Assembly (NCBI GenBank): GCA_027531445.1
Contig: JAPZRK010000004.1
Location: 51,397-115,396 of the forward strand
Length of the DNA: 64,000 nt
Origin: Leptospira sp.
GTDB lineage: Bacteria; Spirochaetota; Leptospiria; Leptospirales; Leptospiraceae
Direction: 5' to 3'
The notes beneath the pieces were generated by a model. That model made no database searches and had not been told where the DNA came from. It saw only the letters and a program-made list of their open reading frames with translations. A program made the position numbers and the translations under genes. Of the stretch, positions 9,987-18,783 are shown piece by piece. Each line of letters starts with the position of its first letter. The stretch's first letter is position 1.

Positions 9987-10667
9987 TCACGTGCCAAAGG
10001 CGAGTAAAGATGCGGCTACAATTCCCGCTGTCTCCGTTCTCAAGATTCCACCTTGCCATTTGACTCTCCTGATCTTGTATCCGTCCATCAATTTGATTTC
10101 TTCCGGATGAAAACCACCTTCCGGACCGATCAGTGGGATTTTATCAACAAAGTCTGAAACTTGAAACGGAGTCGAACTATACGGATCCATTACGATCACG
10201 TTTTGTTGCTCTTTTTGTATCCAGTCCGTTGCATCTACGACTTCCATTTGCAAAAGGTCTGGTTGGTGTGATTGACTGGCGGCTTCAGCGACGACTTTTT
10301 TTGCCCTTTCTAAATTGAACTCCTTTCGGATCGAGTGTTGAAAAACACAGAAATACACTTTGGAGATCCCAATTTCTGTAGCCTTTTGCAAAAAAAAATC
10401 TAGACGATTCCCTTTCGGAAGGGCAATTGCTAACGAATGTTCTTTTTGTTTGCGAACGAGATCTCGTTCTTCCACTAGAGTTAAATGTTTGATGCCAGGA
10501 ACAAAAGAATAAAGGTATGATTTCCCAAAACCATCTCGTATTTCGAGATGATGAGGATTTTTGTTCAAACGCCTGGCTCGTTCGTGTGATAGTTCTTCGG
10601 GAGTTAAGGTGATTTTTGGGGATGGTTTGAATCCTTCGCGGAAAACAATTAAATCCCCTTCTGTCAT
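9987..10667 (-). CDS. rsmE: 16S rRNA (uracil(1498)-N(3))-methyltransferase RsmE
   Basis: 226 residues with the SPOUT-class signatures of RsmE: GPEGGFHPEE near residue 186 and the C-terminal LRTETAGIVAA, which builds the knotted S-adenosylmethionine site. Known members methylate N3 of U1498 in 16S rRNA. An N-terminal PUA-like part is present and overall length is slightly short for the family (about 240). The start overlaps the stop of the LolA-like gene by four bases, so it is translated as the last gene of a guaB - LolA-like - rsmE run. Confidence 0.93.
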   Translation of the reverse strand: MTEGDLIVFREGFKPSPKITLTPEELSHERARRLNKNPHHLEIRDGFGKSYLYSFVPGIKHLTLVEERDLVRKQKEHSLAIALPKGNRLDFFLQKATEIGISKVYFCVFQHSIRKEFNLERAKKVVAEAASQSHQPDLLQMEVVDATDWIQKEQQNVIVMDPYSSTPFQVSDFVDKIPLIGPEGGFHPEEIKLMDGYKIRRVKWQGGILRTETAGIVAASLLAFGT

Positions 10668-11443
10668 CTGCTCAAGTTATCAACTGCAAACAGAGAAGGA
10701 TCGGGCACCACTGACTTGTCAATTTCTTGGATCTCCCAAACAGTGATACTACCAGTATTTAAATCTAACATTTCCCATCTTGATGCTTTTGTTAGATCAT
10801 CAACTTTGTTTCCATCTTTTACCTTAACGGAACCGTATTTTAAATTGAGAGTCTTAAAGAGAATTCCATCTCGATCGTGAAAGTCAATGCGGTAAGGTTT
10901 TAGATCTTTTTTACTTACGAGTAAAACTAATTTTTTATAGAAGTAAGGAAGAATCGGTTTGAGAGAGACTCTGTAAAACATCTCACCTGCGATCTCTAAA
11001 TCTGCATTCACTAAAGGATTGTAATTTGCTTGGTAAGAGTAACCAGATAAGTCCACGTAAAAAAAGCCTGTGCCCATCATGGATTCATACTTTTCATCAT
11101 CCGTTTTACGGAAGAGCTTTGCGGCGAGAACATTGTAGAAAAAAACATTTTCGCCTTCATCTTTGGTGAGAAGCTTTGATTCTAGACCACGCCCTTTTCT
11201 GTCAAAAAGATACAACGCATCTTCACCATTAAAAAATCGATTGATTTTCCATGTCTCCGATTGGCCATTCCTTCGAATTAGTACATAGGTGCCTTTTACC
11301 AAACCTTTACCAAAATCTAGCTCTCGATCTAACCTTGCCAAAAGTTCTTGAGCAGAGAGTGCATTTTCACCAGCACCTTGCGCCGACAAGGCGGTAGAAA
11401 AAATAAGTGCAGTGAGAGCAAATGTTAAAATTACATTTCGCAT
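10664..11443 (-). CDS. Outer membrane lipoprotein-sorting (LolA-like) protein
   Basis: About 259 residues from an ATG at 11443; a TTG five codons earlier is possible but has no better ribosome site. A signal peptide (FALTALIFSTALSA) is followed by the beta-rich fold typical of the LolA-like outer membrane lipoprotein-sorting family, with phrases such as GTGFFYVDLSGY and the KKDLKPYRIDFHDRDG segment characteristic of that family. Known relatives sit in the periplasm and bind lipid or lipoprotein acyl chains. It begins eight bases after guaB and overlaps rsmE by four bases. Confidence 0.75.
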   Translation of the reverse strand: MRNVILTFALTALIFSTALSAQGAGENALSAQELLARLDRELDFGKGLVKGTYVLIRRNGQSETWKINRFFNGEDALYLFDRKGRGLESKLLTKDEGENVFFYNVLAAKLFRKTDDEKYESMMGTGFFYVDLSGYSYQANYNPLVNADLEIAGEMFYRVSLKPILPYFYKKLVLLVSKKDLKPYRIDFHDRDGILFKTLNLKYGSVKVKDGNKVDDLTKASRWEMLDLNTGSITVWEIQEIDKSVVPDPSLFAVDNLSR

Positions 11444-11450
11444 AAAAGAA

Positions 11451-12977
11451 TCACTCAACTCTCATGGAAGGTTTTGTATAGGAATAAAGACCATGCACAG
11501 AACCTTGGGCTTGTGCCGATTCTGTCCTTCTTTCAAATCGTAACTTGCCCTGGCGCAGTGCCTCGTGCAAATCTGGAATGCTTCTATAACCCATATCTTG
11601 GAAGGATTGACGCAAACCTTGAATCAAATAAGGAATCAAATTCAATACAGAACCTTTATCTACGACGTAACCTGAAACTCCTTGTGCCACCTTGATCTTT
11701 TGGGATTCAGAAAAGTATCGTTTGTCACCACCTTTGTTCATGGCTTCTAAACTTGCCATACCTCTATATCGTTTCAGGCGGATACCGTTTTCGTAGAAAT
11801 ATTCTCCGGGTGCTTCTTGCGTTCCAGCAAACATAGATCCCATCATACAAGTTGAGGCACCTATCGCAAGTGCGTTGGCGATATCTCCAATATTAGAAAT
11901 CCCACCATCTGCGATCACGGGTACTCCGTGTTTAGCCGCGTACTGTGCAGTTTTGAAGACGGCCGTCGCTTGAGCACGTCCCACTGCCATTGTATCTTGA
12001 GTGATACAAATGGAGCCGGGTCCCATACCGATACGTAAGCCGTCTGCACCAGCGGCAATTAAATTTGCGGCCTGGCCTTGCGTGACAACGTTCCCTGCGA
12101 TCACATCCACAGTCGGAAAGTTCTTTTTGATAAATTGAATCATTTCGATTTGGTATGAGGAATTACCTTGAGCAGAGTCGATTGTAATCACATCCACACC
12201 TATACTAGATAAGGCGGCGATTCGTTCTTTCGATTCTGGTAATGTCGAGAGCGCCGCACCTACTCGTAATTTTTTTGAATCATCTTTTGATGCATGCGGG
12301 AATTCTTTGTTTTTTTGAAGGTCACTCCGACAAATCAAGGCGACGAGTCTTCCCTGTTTGTCGACAATCGGTAATTTACCCTTTTTACTTGTTCGGAGGA
12401 TATCGTTTGCTTCTTTTAAGCTAATCCCTTGTTCTGCGGTGATGAGTTCTTTCGTCATCACTTTACCTAACTTAGTGGATCTGTTAGATTCAAAATCAAC
12501 GTCTCGATTGGTAACGATTCCGATCAATTTTGTATTTTGAGTTCCATCTTCTGTAATGGGTATTCCGCTAAAGCCGTGTTTGTCTTTTGTATCATCTAGA
12601 TCGTAGATCGTGTGCTCAGGTGAGAGGACGATTGGATCTTTGATAAAGCCATTTTCGTATCTTTTTACTTTCTTAACCAGTTCCAACTGTTCTTCTAATG
12701 AATTATTATAATGTATGATACCAATTCCACCCATCAGTGCTTGGGCAATCGCCATATCGGACTCTGTAACCGTGTCCATTGGCGAACTCATGAGTGGGCG
12801 TTTTAAAACAATGTTCTTGGAAAGTTTGGTGTCGAGCTCTACATCGCTCGGATTGAAATCAATAAAGCCTGGTAGTACGAGAAAATCACGATAGGTAAGC
12901 CCCAAATTGACAGAAAAAAGTTCATCGCCACTGACTCCATCTAAGAGATCGATCCCAAAAGGGGTATGATTTGACAT
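11451..12977 (-). CDS. guaB: IMP dehydrogenase, eukaryote-like sequence type
   Basis: 508 residues from the ATG at 12977, which has a strong AAGGAAGG ribosome site; an upstream frame extension to 13040 lacks one. It oxidises IMP to XMP with NAD, the committed step of guanine nucleotide synthesis. Catalytic Cys324 lies in GSICITQ. Two CBS regions interrupt the barrel (about residues 95-225), and the active-site flap carries YRGM and KVAQGVSG. Several segments match my memory of human IMPDH2 rather than the usual bacterial form: SPMDTVTE, ERRTESAQ near the C-terminus, VHGLYSY at the very end, and CITQ where most bacteria have CTTR. Divergent from the gene at 13074. Confidence 0.95.
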   Translation of the reverse strand: MSNHTPFGIDLLDGVSGDELFSVNLGLTYRDFLVLPGFIDFNPSDVELDTKLSKNIVLKRPLMSSPMDTVTESDMAIAQALMGGIGIIHYNNSLEEQLELVKKVKRYENGFIKDPIVLSPEHTIYDLDDTKDKHGFSGIPITEDGTQNTKLIGIVTNRDVDFESNRSTKLGKVMTKELITAEQGISLKEANDILRTSKKGKLPIVDKQGRLVALICRSDLQKNKEFPHASKDDSKKLRVGAALSTLPESKERIAALSSIGVDVITIDSAQGNSSYQIEMIQFIKKNFPTVDVIAGNVVTQGQAANLIAAGADGLRIGMGPGSICITQDTMAVGRAQATAVFKTAQYAAKHGVPVIADGGISNIGDIANALAIGASTCMMGSMFAGTQEAPGEYFYENGIRLKRYRGMASLEAMNKGGDKRYFSESQKIKVAQGVSGYVVDKGSVLNLIPYLIQGLRQSFQDMGYRSIPDLHEALRQGKLRFERRTESAQAQGSVHGLYSYTKPSMRVE

Positions 12978-13073
12978 AATTAGCCTTCCTTTTTCTACTT
13001 TAGGCAAGAAAACTATGCGTGCAAGAGAATTTCCGCTCACTACCGTCCGATAATGAAAGGGATATAATCCGAA

Positions 13074-14228
13074 ATGGAAACTACTGAGAGAACAAAACGA
13101 TCATTGGATGTTTTTTCCGATAAGGAAAAAAAACTCCATGTACTCACTAAATTCCTGCTCAACCAGGAGCTCAATATCAAAGATTCTGAGCCGCCTGGTG
13201 ACGTATGCGTATTGAAAAAGGTAGCGGGTGACGGGACAAAAATTCTCGTAAATTCTCGTCCTACCACGACTTTTGCTGTCGGTCAAAAAATCACGCTCTA
13301 CAAAATCTTGGGACGTTACCTTCACTTAGAATGCACAGTAGACCAAGAAAAAGGTGATTCGCAGTATGTGCTCACTTTAGACAAAATTGCCATCGCAAAA
13401 AAAGACAGGGATAACCAAAGGGTAGTCCTCCAACCAGGACAGTGTTGGATTACTAATATCATTTCTTCCAAAGCAAAAATAGAAACGGACATGTTCCACG
13501 TTCCTACTGCAATCAAAGTAAACTTTCAAGATTACGAAACCAAGTTAAAAGATAAGTGTGATTTTATTAAAATTTCTACCTTCAGCGCAGATGATGAAGA
13601 AAAGATTCGAACCGTAAAAAAAACAAAAAAAATCTTACTCATAGAAGACACACAAAACGAAGAGTCGTATAACACGGCAATCAATGAAGAGTTTATCAAT
13701 TTTAGTGATGAAATAGATGCTGAAATTCCCAAAGAGATGAACCAGTTTCGAAATCAAAAAATTCTTTCAGAACTGATACTACCGATCATATATCTAAATG
13801 ATGAAGATGAATCCATTCCAATTGGTTACATCCAAATGCAAAGTAAATCTGAGAAATTCACCATCGATACTTTAATGGAAATCAAAACCATTGCATTCGA
13901 AATGGTAGATAGAATTCGTAATTCCAACTTGATCCGGTCAGACGGTAAATTCCCTGTGTTGGATATTTCTGAAGGTGGACTTAAAGTTAAGATAGATCAT
14001 CCCGACCTACTCCTTTCGCTACCTAAATTGAATGGATTTCACTTTGATATCTTTTTCAAAATGCAAGCGCCTCTGACAGCATTCGGTCAAATCAAGTCCC
14101 TACAAAAGGACGGCGAAGGTCATCTAACAGTTGGGCTTGCATTAGCAGGACATTCATCGAGACCTGGTGAGAAAAAAAGATTTTTAGAGAACGTAGAAGT
14201 CCTTCGAAAACAGTTGACGAAGGGTTAA
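13074..14228 (+). CDS. DUF1577-like protein with PilZ-like C-terminal part
   Basis: 384 residues, soluble, no signal peptide. It resembles the leptospiral DUF1577 family as I remember it. Near the C-terminus the stretch FPVLDISEGGLKVKI looks like the DxSxxG element of PilZ domains, which bind cyclic di-GMP, but the RxxxR part is not obvious, so binding is uncertain. A good minus-10 box (TATAAT, 13063-13068) is only five bases before the ATG, which would give a leaderless or very short-leader message if used; an AAAGGG about 15 bases upstream is the only other candidate ribosome site. The gene ends convergently with the radical SAM gene, 18 bases away. Confidence 0.65.
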   Translation: METTERTKRSLDVFSDKEKKLHVLTKFLLNQELNIKDSEPPGDVCVLKKVAGDGTKILVNSRPTTTFAVGQKITLYKILGRYLHLECTVDQEKGDSQYVLTLDKIAIAKKDRDNQRVVLQPGQCWITNIISSKAKIETDMFHVPTAIKVNFQDYETKLKDKCDFIKISTFSADDEEKIRTVKKTKKILLIEDTQNEESYNTAINEEFINFSDEIDAEIPKEMNQFRNQKILSELILPIIYLNDEDESIPIGYIQMQSKSEKFTIDTLMEIKTIAFEMVDRIRNSNLIRSDGKFPVLDISEGGLKVKIDHPDLLLSLPKLNGFHFDIFFKMQAPLTAFGQIKSLQKDGEGHLTVGLALAGHSSRPGEKKRFLENVEVLRKQLTKG

Positions 14229-14246
14229 CAACTAATAGGTTGTTGG

Positions 14247-16169
14247 CTACACTTCTCCATATCCTAATACTTCGTTAGACCATTTTTTTTCCAATTTACG
14301 GGATCGGAAGACAATCGCTTCGGAATCCACATGCATTTTTAGTTGATTCCATAAAGTCTCGTGACATTCGGAAGAATTCAAATACACCATAGGTGCCGAA
14401 ATTCCGATTTCATCTAAATCATTTCCCAAGTTTTTTGCGGAAGTTTCCAAATAAAAATACAAATCTGTTCGTTCTTTCATGAAGGAAATCCACTCCCAAT
14501 TTCTAGTTGCAGTCTCCGAAAGAACAAAAACGATACGGTGTTGCATATTCTCATCTCGATGAGCTAAAACCAAGGAAAGATAACTTTTGTGAGCTCTATC
14601 TATTTCCATTTTGATTTGCGAAATTAAGTTTTCCTGAATAGGTGCATGGATATAAAAAATAAAATCAATCGTACAAAATGGATCTATCCTAATTCTCCGT
14701 TCCATACATTCCCGAATAAAAATAATATCCTTTTCAAAAGAATTTGACGAAAACCAAACAGAATGATGGCGAGAACCAGGGTTCCCAATTCGTGCTGTAA
14801 TTTCAGATTTTGAATCTCGTATTAGGTCAACAGTGTATACGTCGTTCAATGAATCATCTTTCTCGCAGAGAAACGGTCTCGGAAACTCATCAACACGTCT
14901 GTCCAAAAGATCTTCCGCCAAGTATAAGGTCTCACGTAACTGCTCTGCCGTGAAATTGGGTGTTCGGATGATACGGTAAGGAGGTGTGGGCATATAAATA
15001 AGACCTTCCTTTTCCGCATCTTTTCTCATCGCAGTTCCCGGAAGTAGAGACAAAGGAAAGGCTTGAACCCATTCTCCTAAGTTATGTTTTAAAAAAAAAT
15101 GAATCCCCTTTTCAACATCGTCTGGTGTATCACCCGGCAATCCAATGATCAGATCAAGCAAAAGGTCGATTCCTTCTCCCACTAACATCTTCGCAACCTC
15201 AGCAACTTTTTGTGGATCTCCATACCTCTTTACTCGCTTCAAGGTCTCTGGATTGATTGATTGCATACCTAGTTCGATACGATTGAATCCAGCTTTCGCT
15301 AACTTTTTTGCAAGCTTGGGGGTCACTCCTTCTGAGCGAAGTTCGGCAAACATTGTCATCTGACCGTCAAAATTTACATCGATGATCGCATCCAAAAAGG
15401 CTTCGAATCCAGGACGATGATTGAAGGTGGGATCTAAAAAAACGAGCTCCTTTGCCCCATTTTCTTTAAGTTGTTGGATGAGTCTTATTGTTTCATCTAT
15501 ATTTAGGGTCCGAAGGGTTTGCGATGATTTTGGATAAAAACAGTATGTACATTGTGACTTACACCCTCGAACTGTTTCTAAATATGTAGATCGTTTTGGA
15601 TCTACAGAAAGAAATCCGGAAACATAAGGAGATGGAAAATCAGTTAGAGGAAAATCAGCTGACCTCTCTTTGGAAAACGGTGACATCTTACCAAATTCAT
15701 CCCGTATTGAAATATTCTCGATGACAGATACATCCTTTCCATTTAACAAAGCATCCATAAGTGCGACAAATGTATGTTCTGCTTCACCTGCCACTGCGAT
15801 ATCATAACCTAACTGATTCAAAACGAACGGATTGTCCTCATTGACTTCCGGACCACCAATCAGAATTCCAATCTTGGGATTTTGTCTTTTGATCTCCTGA
15901 GCAATGTGCAGGCTTCGTTCGGTATTCCAAAGATAAAGTGAAAGGCCGATGAAATTCGGATCTTGCGACAGTAAGTACTGAACCAATTCCGCGTCCCCCA
16001 TTCGATCGGTGATTTCTGGCGCTACAGCAATTGCCGACAAATCTGAGAACTTATTTTGGTTTTGAGCTAGACTACTCGCTAAACTTGCCGCCGCAAGAGG
16101 GACATTTCCGGTAGCCGCATAATATGCAGGAGGCGGAACCGGCAATTGTAAAAGTTGAACCTTGGCCAT
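14247..16169 (-). CDS. B12-binding-domain radical SAM protein
   Basis: 640 residues. The N-terminal third (about 1-140) has the cobalamin-binding Rossmann layout, starting VQLLQLPVPPPAYY and containing IGLSLYLWN and IGILIGGPEVN. The radical SAM core follows, with Cys203, Cys207 and Cys210 in GCKSQCTYC forming the 4Fe-4S site, and ELGMQSIN and LIIGLPGDT further on. The last 200 residues are a family-specific extension. Members of this group perform methylations or rearrangements on diverse substrates; nothing local identifies this one's substrate. The ATG at 16169 is preferred because it begins directly at the conserved domain. Confidence 0.85.
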   Translation of the reverse strand: MAKVQLLQLPVPPPAYYAATGNVPLAAASLASSLAQNQNKFSDLSAIAVAPEITDRMGDAELVQYLLSQDPNFIGLSLYLWNTERSLHIAQEIKRQNPKIGILIGGPEVNEDNPFVLNQLGYDIAVAGEAEHTFVALMDALLNGKDVSVIENISIRDEFGKMSPFSKERSADFPLTDFPSPYVSGFLSVDPKRSTYLETVRGCKSQCTYCFYPKSSQTLRTLNIDETIRLIQQLKENGAKELVFLDPTFNHRPGFEAFLDAIIDVNFDGQMTMFAELRSEGVTPKLAKKLAKAGFNRIELGMQSINPETLKRVKRYGDPQKVAEVAKMLVGEGIDLLLDLIIGLPGDTPDDVEKGIHFFLKHNLGEWVQAFPLSLLPGTAMRKDAEKEGLIYMPTPPYRIIRTPNFTAEQLRETLYLAEDLLDRRVDEFPRPFLCEKDDSLNDVYTVDLIRDSKSEITARIGNPGSRHHSVWFSSNSFEKDIIFIRECMERRIRIDPFCTIDFIFYIHAPIQENLISQIKMEIDRAHKSYLSLVLAHRDENMQHRIVFVLSETATRNWEWISFMKERTDLYFYLETSAKNLGNDLDEIGISAPMVYLNSSECHETLWNQLKMHVDSEAIVFRSRKLEKKWSNEVLGYGEV

Positions 16170-16202
16170 AGTGCTTTCAATCACCATAGGATAGAGGGAG
16201 AT

Positions 16203-17492
16203 TTACTTAGAAAGTATAATATCTATAAACAAAATCAAGTTGTCGCCAAAATCACGAGAAAAAGTCCGAAGCATCACATTTTCAGAGATATCGTGATAAA
16301 CCGGAGAGATTGCCCAAACGTCGTAACTGGTGCGTGCTTTATGAATGTGTTCGAAAAAATAGGGACGCCAAGACCAATTTTTACCAAGAAAGGATTCGTC
16401 AGAAACGAGTCCATTGCCCATGTCCCTTGTATAATTTGGTGAGATTTGAAAACCAAACGGATTCAGTATGTACATTCTAAAAAAACTTGGATCCTTAGAA
16501 ACAGAAAAATCCTCATTATTATCCCAACGCCAAATTCCATCCTTGTTATCAAAGCCAAGGGTAACTTGAGATAATTTTGCCTTCCACTCTGCTTCCCATC
16601 GGATTTGAGCTTCCATCTCTTCGTTTTTACGTGCATGAAAATAATTTAAAGCTTGGTTCATTTCCTTTCGGATCGAGAACATTTTAGAAAACTCAAGCTC
16701 GGGCTTTGCAAAATAATAACCTTGGATGTATCTTGCACCATAATTCAATGAATTGTATAGTTCATCATTTGATTCTATACCTTCAAATAAAAGAGAACTC
16801 CCCAGTGATTCACCTAACCTAGACAAATTCAAAAGGATCTCCTTAAAATTCCGTGAGAAAGTAGATCTTCTCAACATTTGTAAATCAACTTTAATGATTT
16901 CAGGATGATAGAGACCTATCCGATCCAAGTTCGAGGCCTCCGAACCAGCATCGTCAACCGCAATACGAAATCCTTCAGTTCTATATCTTGATAGAATGGG
17001 TTTTAAAACTTCCAGGTTATGATGGAATCTCTCTTCTGTAATTTCTATTACAATACGGGTTGGATCAATGCCAAGATCCCGAACGATTTGACAAGTGAAC
17101 GGCAGTTCTGTGGGGTTTGACTGCATAAAGTCATACATTAAATGAGGAGAAACGTTAATAAATAAACTAGAGCCAGCAGGTGCTTCTTTACTGAATTTCT
17201 TCAATGCCAGATATCGTATTTCCCGATCGATTTGTTTTTTTAACCAGAATAGATCACTCTGTTTGGATGGTGACTGACTGCTCCCCCTCGCTTCATCCAA
17301 TGCCAGAAAAAAAGGACCTAAGCTATGTAAATCATCTCCTACCTTTAATCGTCCAAGCACTTCATAACCAAACACACAAGTCGACTCGGAAGAAAGGATG
17401 GGCTGAAAGACAGGCACAAGCGTTCCCGACTCAAGCCATGCCTCCCAATCTACAGTTTGAAACTTCCGGTGTTCTTTAATTGCCCATTCCAT
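16203..17492 (-). CDS. EAL-domain cyclic di-GMP phosphodiesterase with YkuI-type C-terminal domain
   Basis: About 429 residues from the ATG at 17492; a TTG at 17522 is an alternative. The EAL domain keeps the main catalytic set: EVL in place of EAL (YEVLGR), FINVSP, IEITEE, VDDAGS, KVD, FEGIES and QGYYFAKP. DDAGS replaces the usual DDFGxG. The C-terminal 130 residues (from about NKDGIWRW, through NWSWRPYF, to the end) resemble the PAS-like domain of Bacillus YkuI. I expect it to cleave cyclic di-GMP to pGpG under control of a C-terminal ligand. No membrane segment. It lies 33 bases upstream of the radical SAM gene and may be co-transcribed with it. Confidence 0.83.
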   Translation of the reverse strand: MEWAIKEHRKFQTVDWEAWLESGTLVPVFQPILSSESTCVFGYEVLGRLKVGDDLHSLGPFFLALDEARGSSQSPSKQSDLFWLKKQIDREIRYLALKKFSKEAPAGSSLFINVSPHLMYDFMQSNPTELPFTCQIVRDLGIDPTRIVIEITEERFHHNLEVLKPILSRYRTEGFRIAVDDAGSEASNLDRIGLYHPEIIKVDLQMLRRSTFSRNFKEILLNLSRLGESLGSSLLFEGIESNDELYNSLNYGARYIQGYYFAKPELEFSKMFSIRKEMNQALNYFHARKNEEMEAQIRWEAEWKAKLSQVTLGFDNKDGIWRWDNNEDFSVSKDPSFFRMYILNPFGFQISPNYTRDMGNGLVSDESFLGKNWSWRPYFFEHIHKARTSYDVWAISPVYHDISENVMLRTFSRDFGDNLILFIDIILSK

Positions 17493-17685
17493 TGAACAAT
17501 GTTTCTGCAAGAACAGTACCAATACTCAAAATGCCGAATAATATAGCGAATTGAGGTAAATATAAGAATGGATTAAGAAAAATGGAACCGACAACGAAAC
17601 AACTGCTTAAATATTATACAGAATCGATCGTTTTATATGAATTTGTTTAAACTTTAAATAAAAACCCATGAGGGCAAGGATCTAG

Positions 17686-17832
17686 TTTCCCTTCTTTAAA
17701 AAAAGAAATTCAGGTTGTATCGAACTTGCGGAAAAGGATTTAGAAGAGAAAAAAGCTGAGCTTGAAACTAAACTCTGGGAAAAAGCTAGGAAGAAACAAA
17801 GCCTGAGAAGAACCCCAGGCCCATCGAGATAA
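17686..17832 (+). pseudogene. Possible gene remnant, coiled-coil-like
   Basis: A stop-free frame of 48 codons without ATG, GTG or TTG start reads a charged, helix-rich peptide (GCIELAEKDLEEKKAEL and so on, then KLWEKARKK). The codon pattern and composition look like real coding sequence, but it has no ribosome site and begins right after a TAG at 17683. It may be the tail of a decayed gene. Chance cannot be excluded at this length. Confidence 0.2.
17790..17820 (-). terminator. Rho-independent terminator for the small lipoprotein gene
   Basis: On the minus strand the stem GCCTGGGG / TCTCAGGC (with two G-T pairs) closes a four-base loop and is followed by TTTGTTTCTT. It begins 15 bases after the stop codon of the 57-residue lipoprotein gene. 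Confidence 0.55.
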
Positions 17833-17835
17833 AAG

Positions 17836-18009
17836 TTATTTTATATCGCTTTTTCTTTGCTTCAATGACTCATCAAGTTTTGGTTTTTTAGATGGCTTCG
17901 GCTCTTCCACAACTGGAGGAGGAGGCGTCTGCTGAACTTCTTTAGATGCACAGTTAACAAGTGTAATAGCAAAAATAGCCAGGCTTAAAGTTAAGATAAT
18001 TTTTTTCAT
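17836..18009 (-). CDS. Small proline-rich lipoprotein
   Basis: 57 residues. The signal sequence MKKIILTLSLAIFAITLVNC ends in a lipobox with Cys20. The mature peptide of 37 residues is proline-rich (QQTPPPPVVEEPKPSKKPK), ends in a basic tail and has no folded domain. An AAAAGGAG ribosome site lies at ideal distance from the ATG, which strongly supports that this is a real gene. The layout (lipid anchor plus extended Pro/Lys tail) resembles small lipoproteins that touch peptidoglycan or other envelope proteins, but the role is inference. It is divergent from tmk, and a hairpin follows it. Confidence 0.75.
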   Translation of the reverse strand: MKKIILTLSLAIFAITLVNCASKEVQQTPPPPVVEEPKPSKKPKLDESLKQRKSDIK

Positions 18010-18099
18010 TTTTGGCTCCTTTTGCTAATTTTGTGCCGTGCATAAAAAAGTCCAGAAAAAAAGATGCAAACTCACTTCCAAAGCAAAAATAGGTAGTAT

Positions 18100-18696
18100 A
18101 TGGGGTATTTTTTCGTATTTGAAGGCATCGATGGTTCCGGCAAGACGACAGTTTCCAAAAAAGTTGCTGAAAGGTTAGCATCTTCGCATAACGGAAAAGT
18201 GGTTTGGCACCGAGAACCTACAGATGGTGTTTATGGCAAACAAATTCGAAATTTTCTATCCGGTAGACTGACTTTATCCACTGCTGAACAATTAGATTTA
18301 TTTTTGAAAGATCGAAAAGAATCCGTCTCTCAGATCATACTTCCTAATTTAGAAAAAGATAATATTATCATTCAAGATCGTTATATTTATTCTACAGCCG
18401 CCTATCAAGGTGGACAACCAATTTCTGCCGAAGAAATTTTAGAAATCAATTTAAAGGAAGATTTCCCAGTACCAAATCAGGTATTCTTTTTAGATATAAC
18501 TTCAGAAGAAGCACGTGAAAGAAGAGTAAGTCGCGGAGGAAAGGCAGAATACTTTGATGAAGATACGACCCAAAATCAGATCTATCAAAACTATATGAAG
18601 ATTTTACCGAAGAACACGATGTTTTTAGATGCCACTCAAAGCTTAGAGGAGATAGTTGATACGATCGTTGATTTGATAGAGAAATCAATCCTCTAA
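18100..18696 (+). CDS. tmk: Thymidylate kinase
   Basis: 198 residues. The P-loop is at residues 9-16 (GIDGSGKT), followed by the substrate-site REPTD, the LFLKDRKE helix and the QDRYIYSTAAYQG segment typical of dTMP kinases. It phosphorylates dTMP to dTDP. After the Q-D-R-Y motif the lid region carries RRVSRGG. Length is normal to slightly short for the family. TAGGTAG before the ATG is a weak ribosome site. It stands alone between divergent and convergent neighbours. Confidence 0.93.
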   Translation: MGYFFVFEGIDGSGKTTVSKKVAERLASSHNGKVVWHREPTDGVYGKQIRNFLSGRLTLSTAEQLDLFLKDRKESVSQIILPNLEKDNIIIQDRYIYSTAAYQGGQPISAEEILEINLKEDFPVPNQVFFLDITSEEARERRVSRGGKAEYFDEDTTQNQIYQNYMKILPKNTMFLDATQSLEEIVDTIVDLIEKSIL

Positions 18697-18783
18697 CTTT
18701 TTTTGTAACTATACTTTAAATTTCCCGAACATTCCAGATTACTGCCTAATCTATACCAATTAAAACTAAAATACAAATATAAC

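Larger units (their letters stand above)
17523..17835. other. Intergenic stretch with AT-rich promoter-like sequence
   Basis: This non-coding stretch separates the EAL gene from the small lipoprotein gene. It is AT-rich up to about 17680 and would hold the EAL promoter. An open frame without any start codon runs from 17686 to 17832 on the plus strand (reported separately), and a hairpin lies at 17801-17820. I see no tRNA, repeat or full gene. Confidence 0.5.

Noticed and set aside
13040..13325. Two minus-strand open frames over the start of the DUF1577-like gene
   Set aside because: They are antisense to a well-supported gene, lack ribosome sites and have no coding character.
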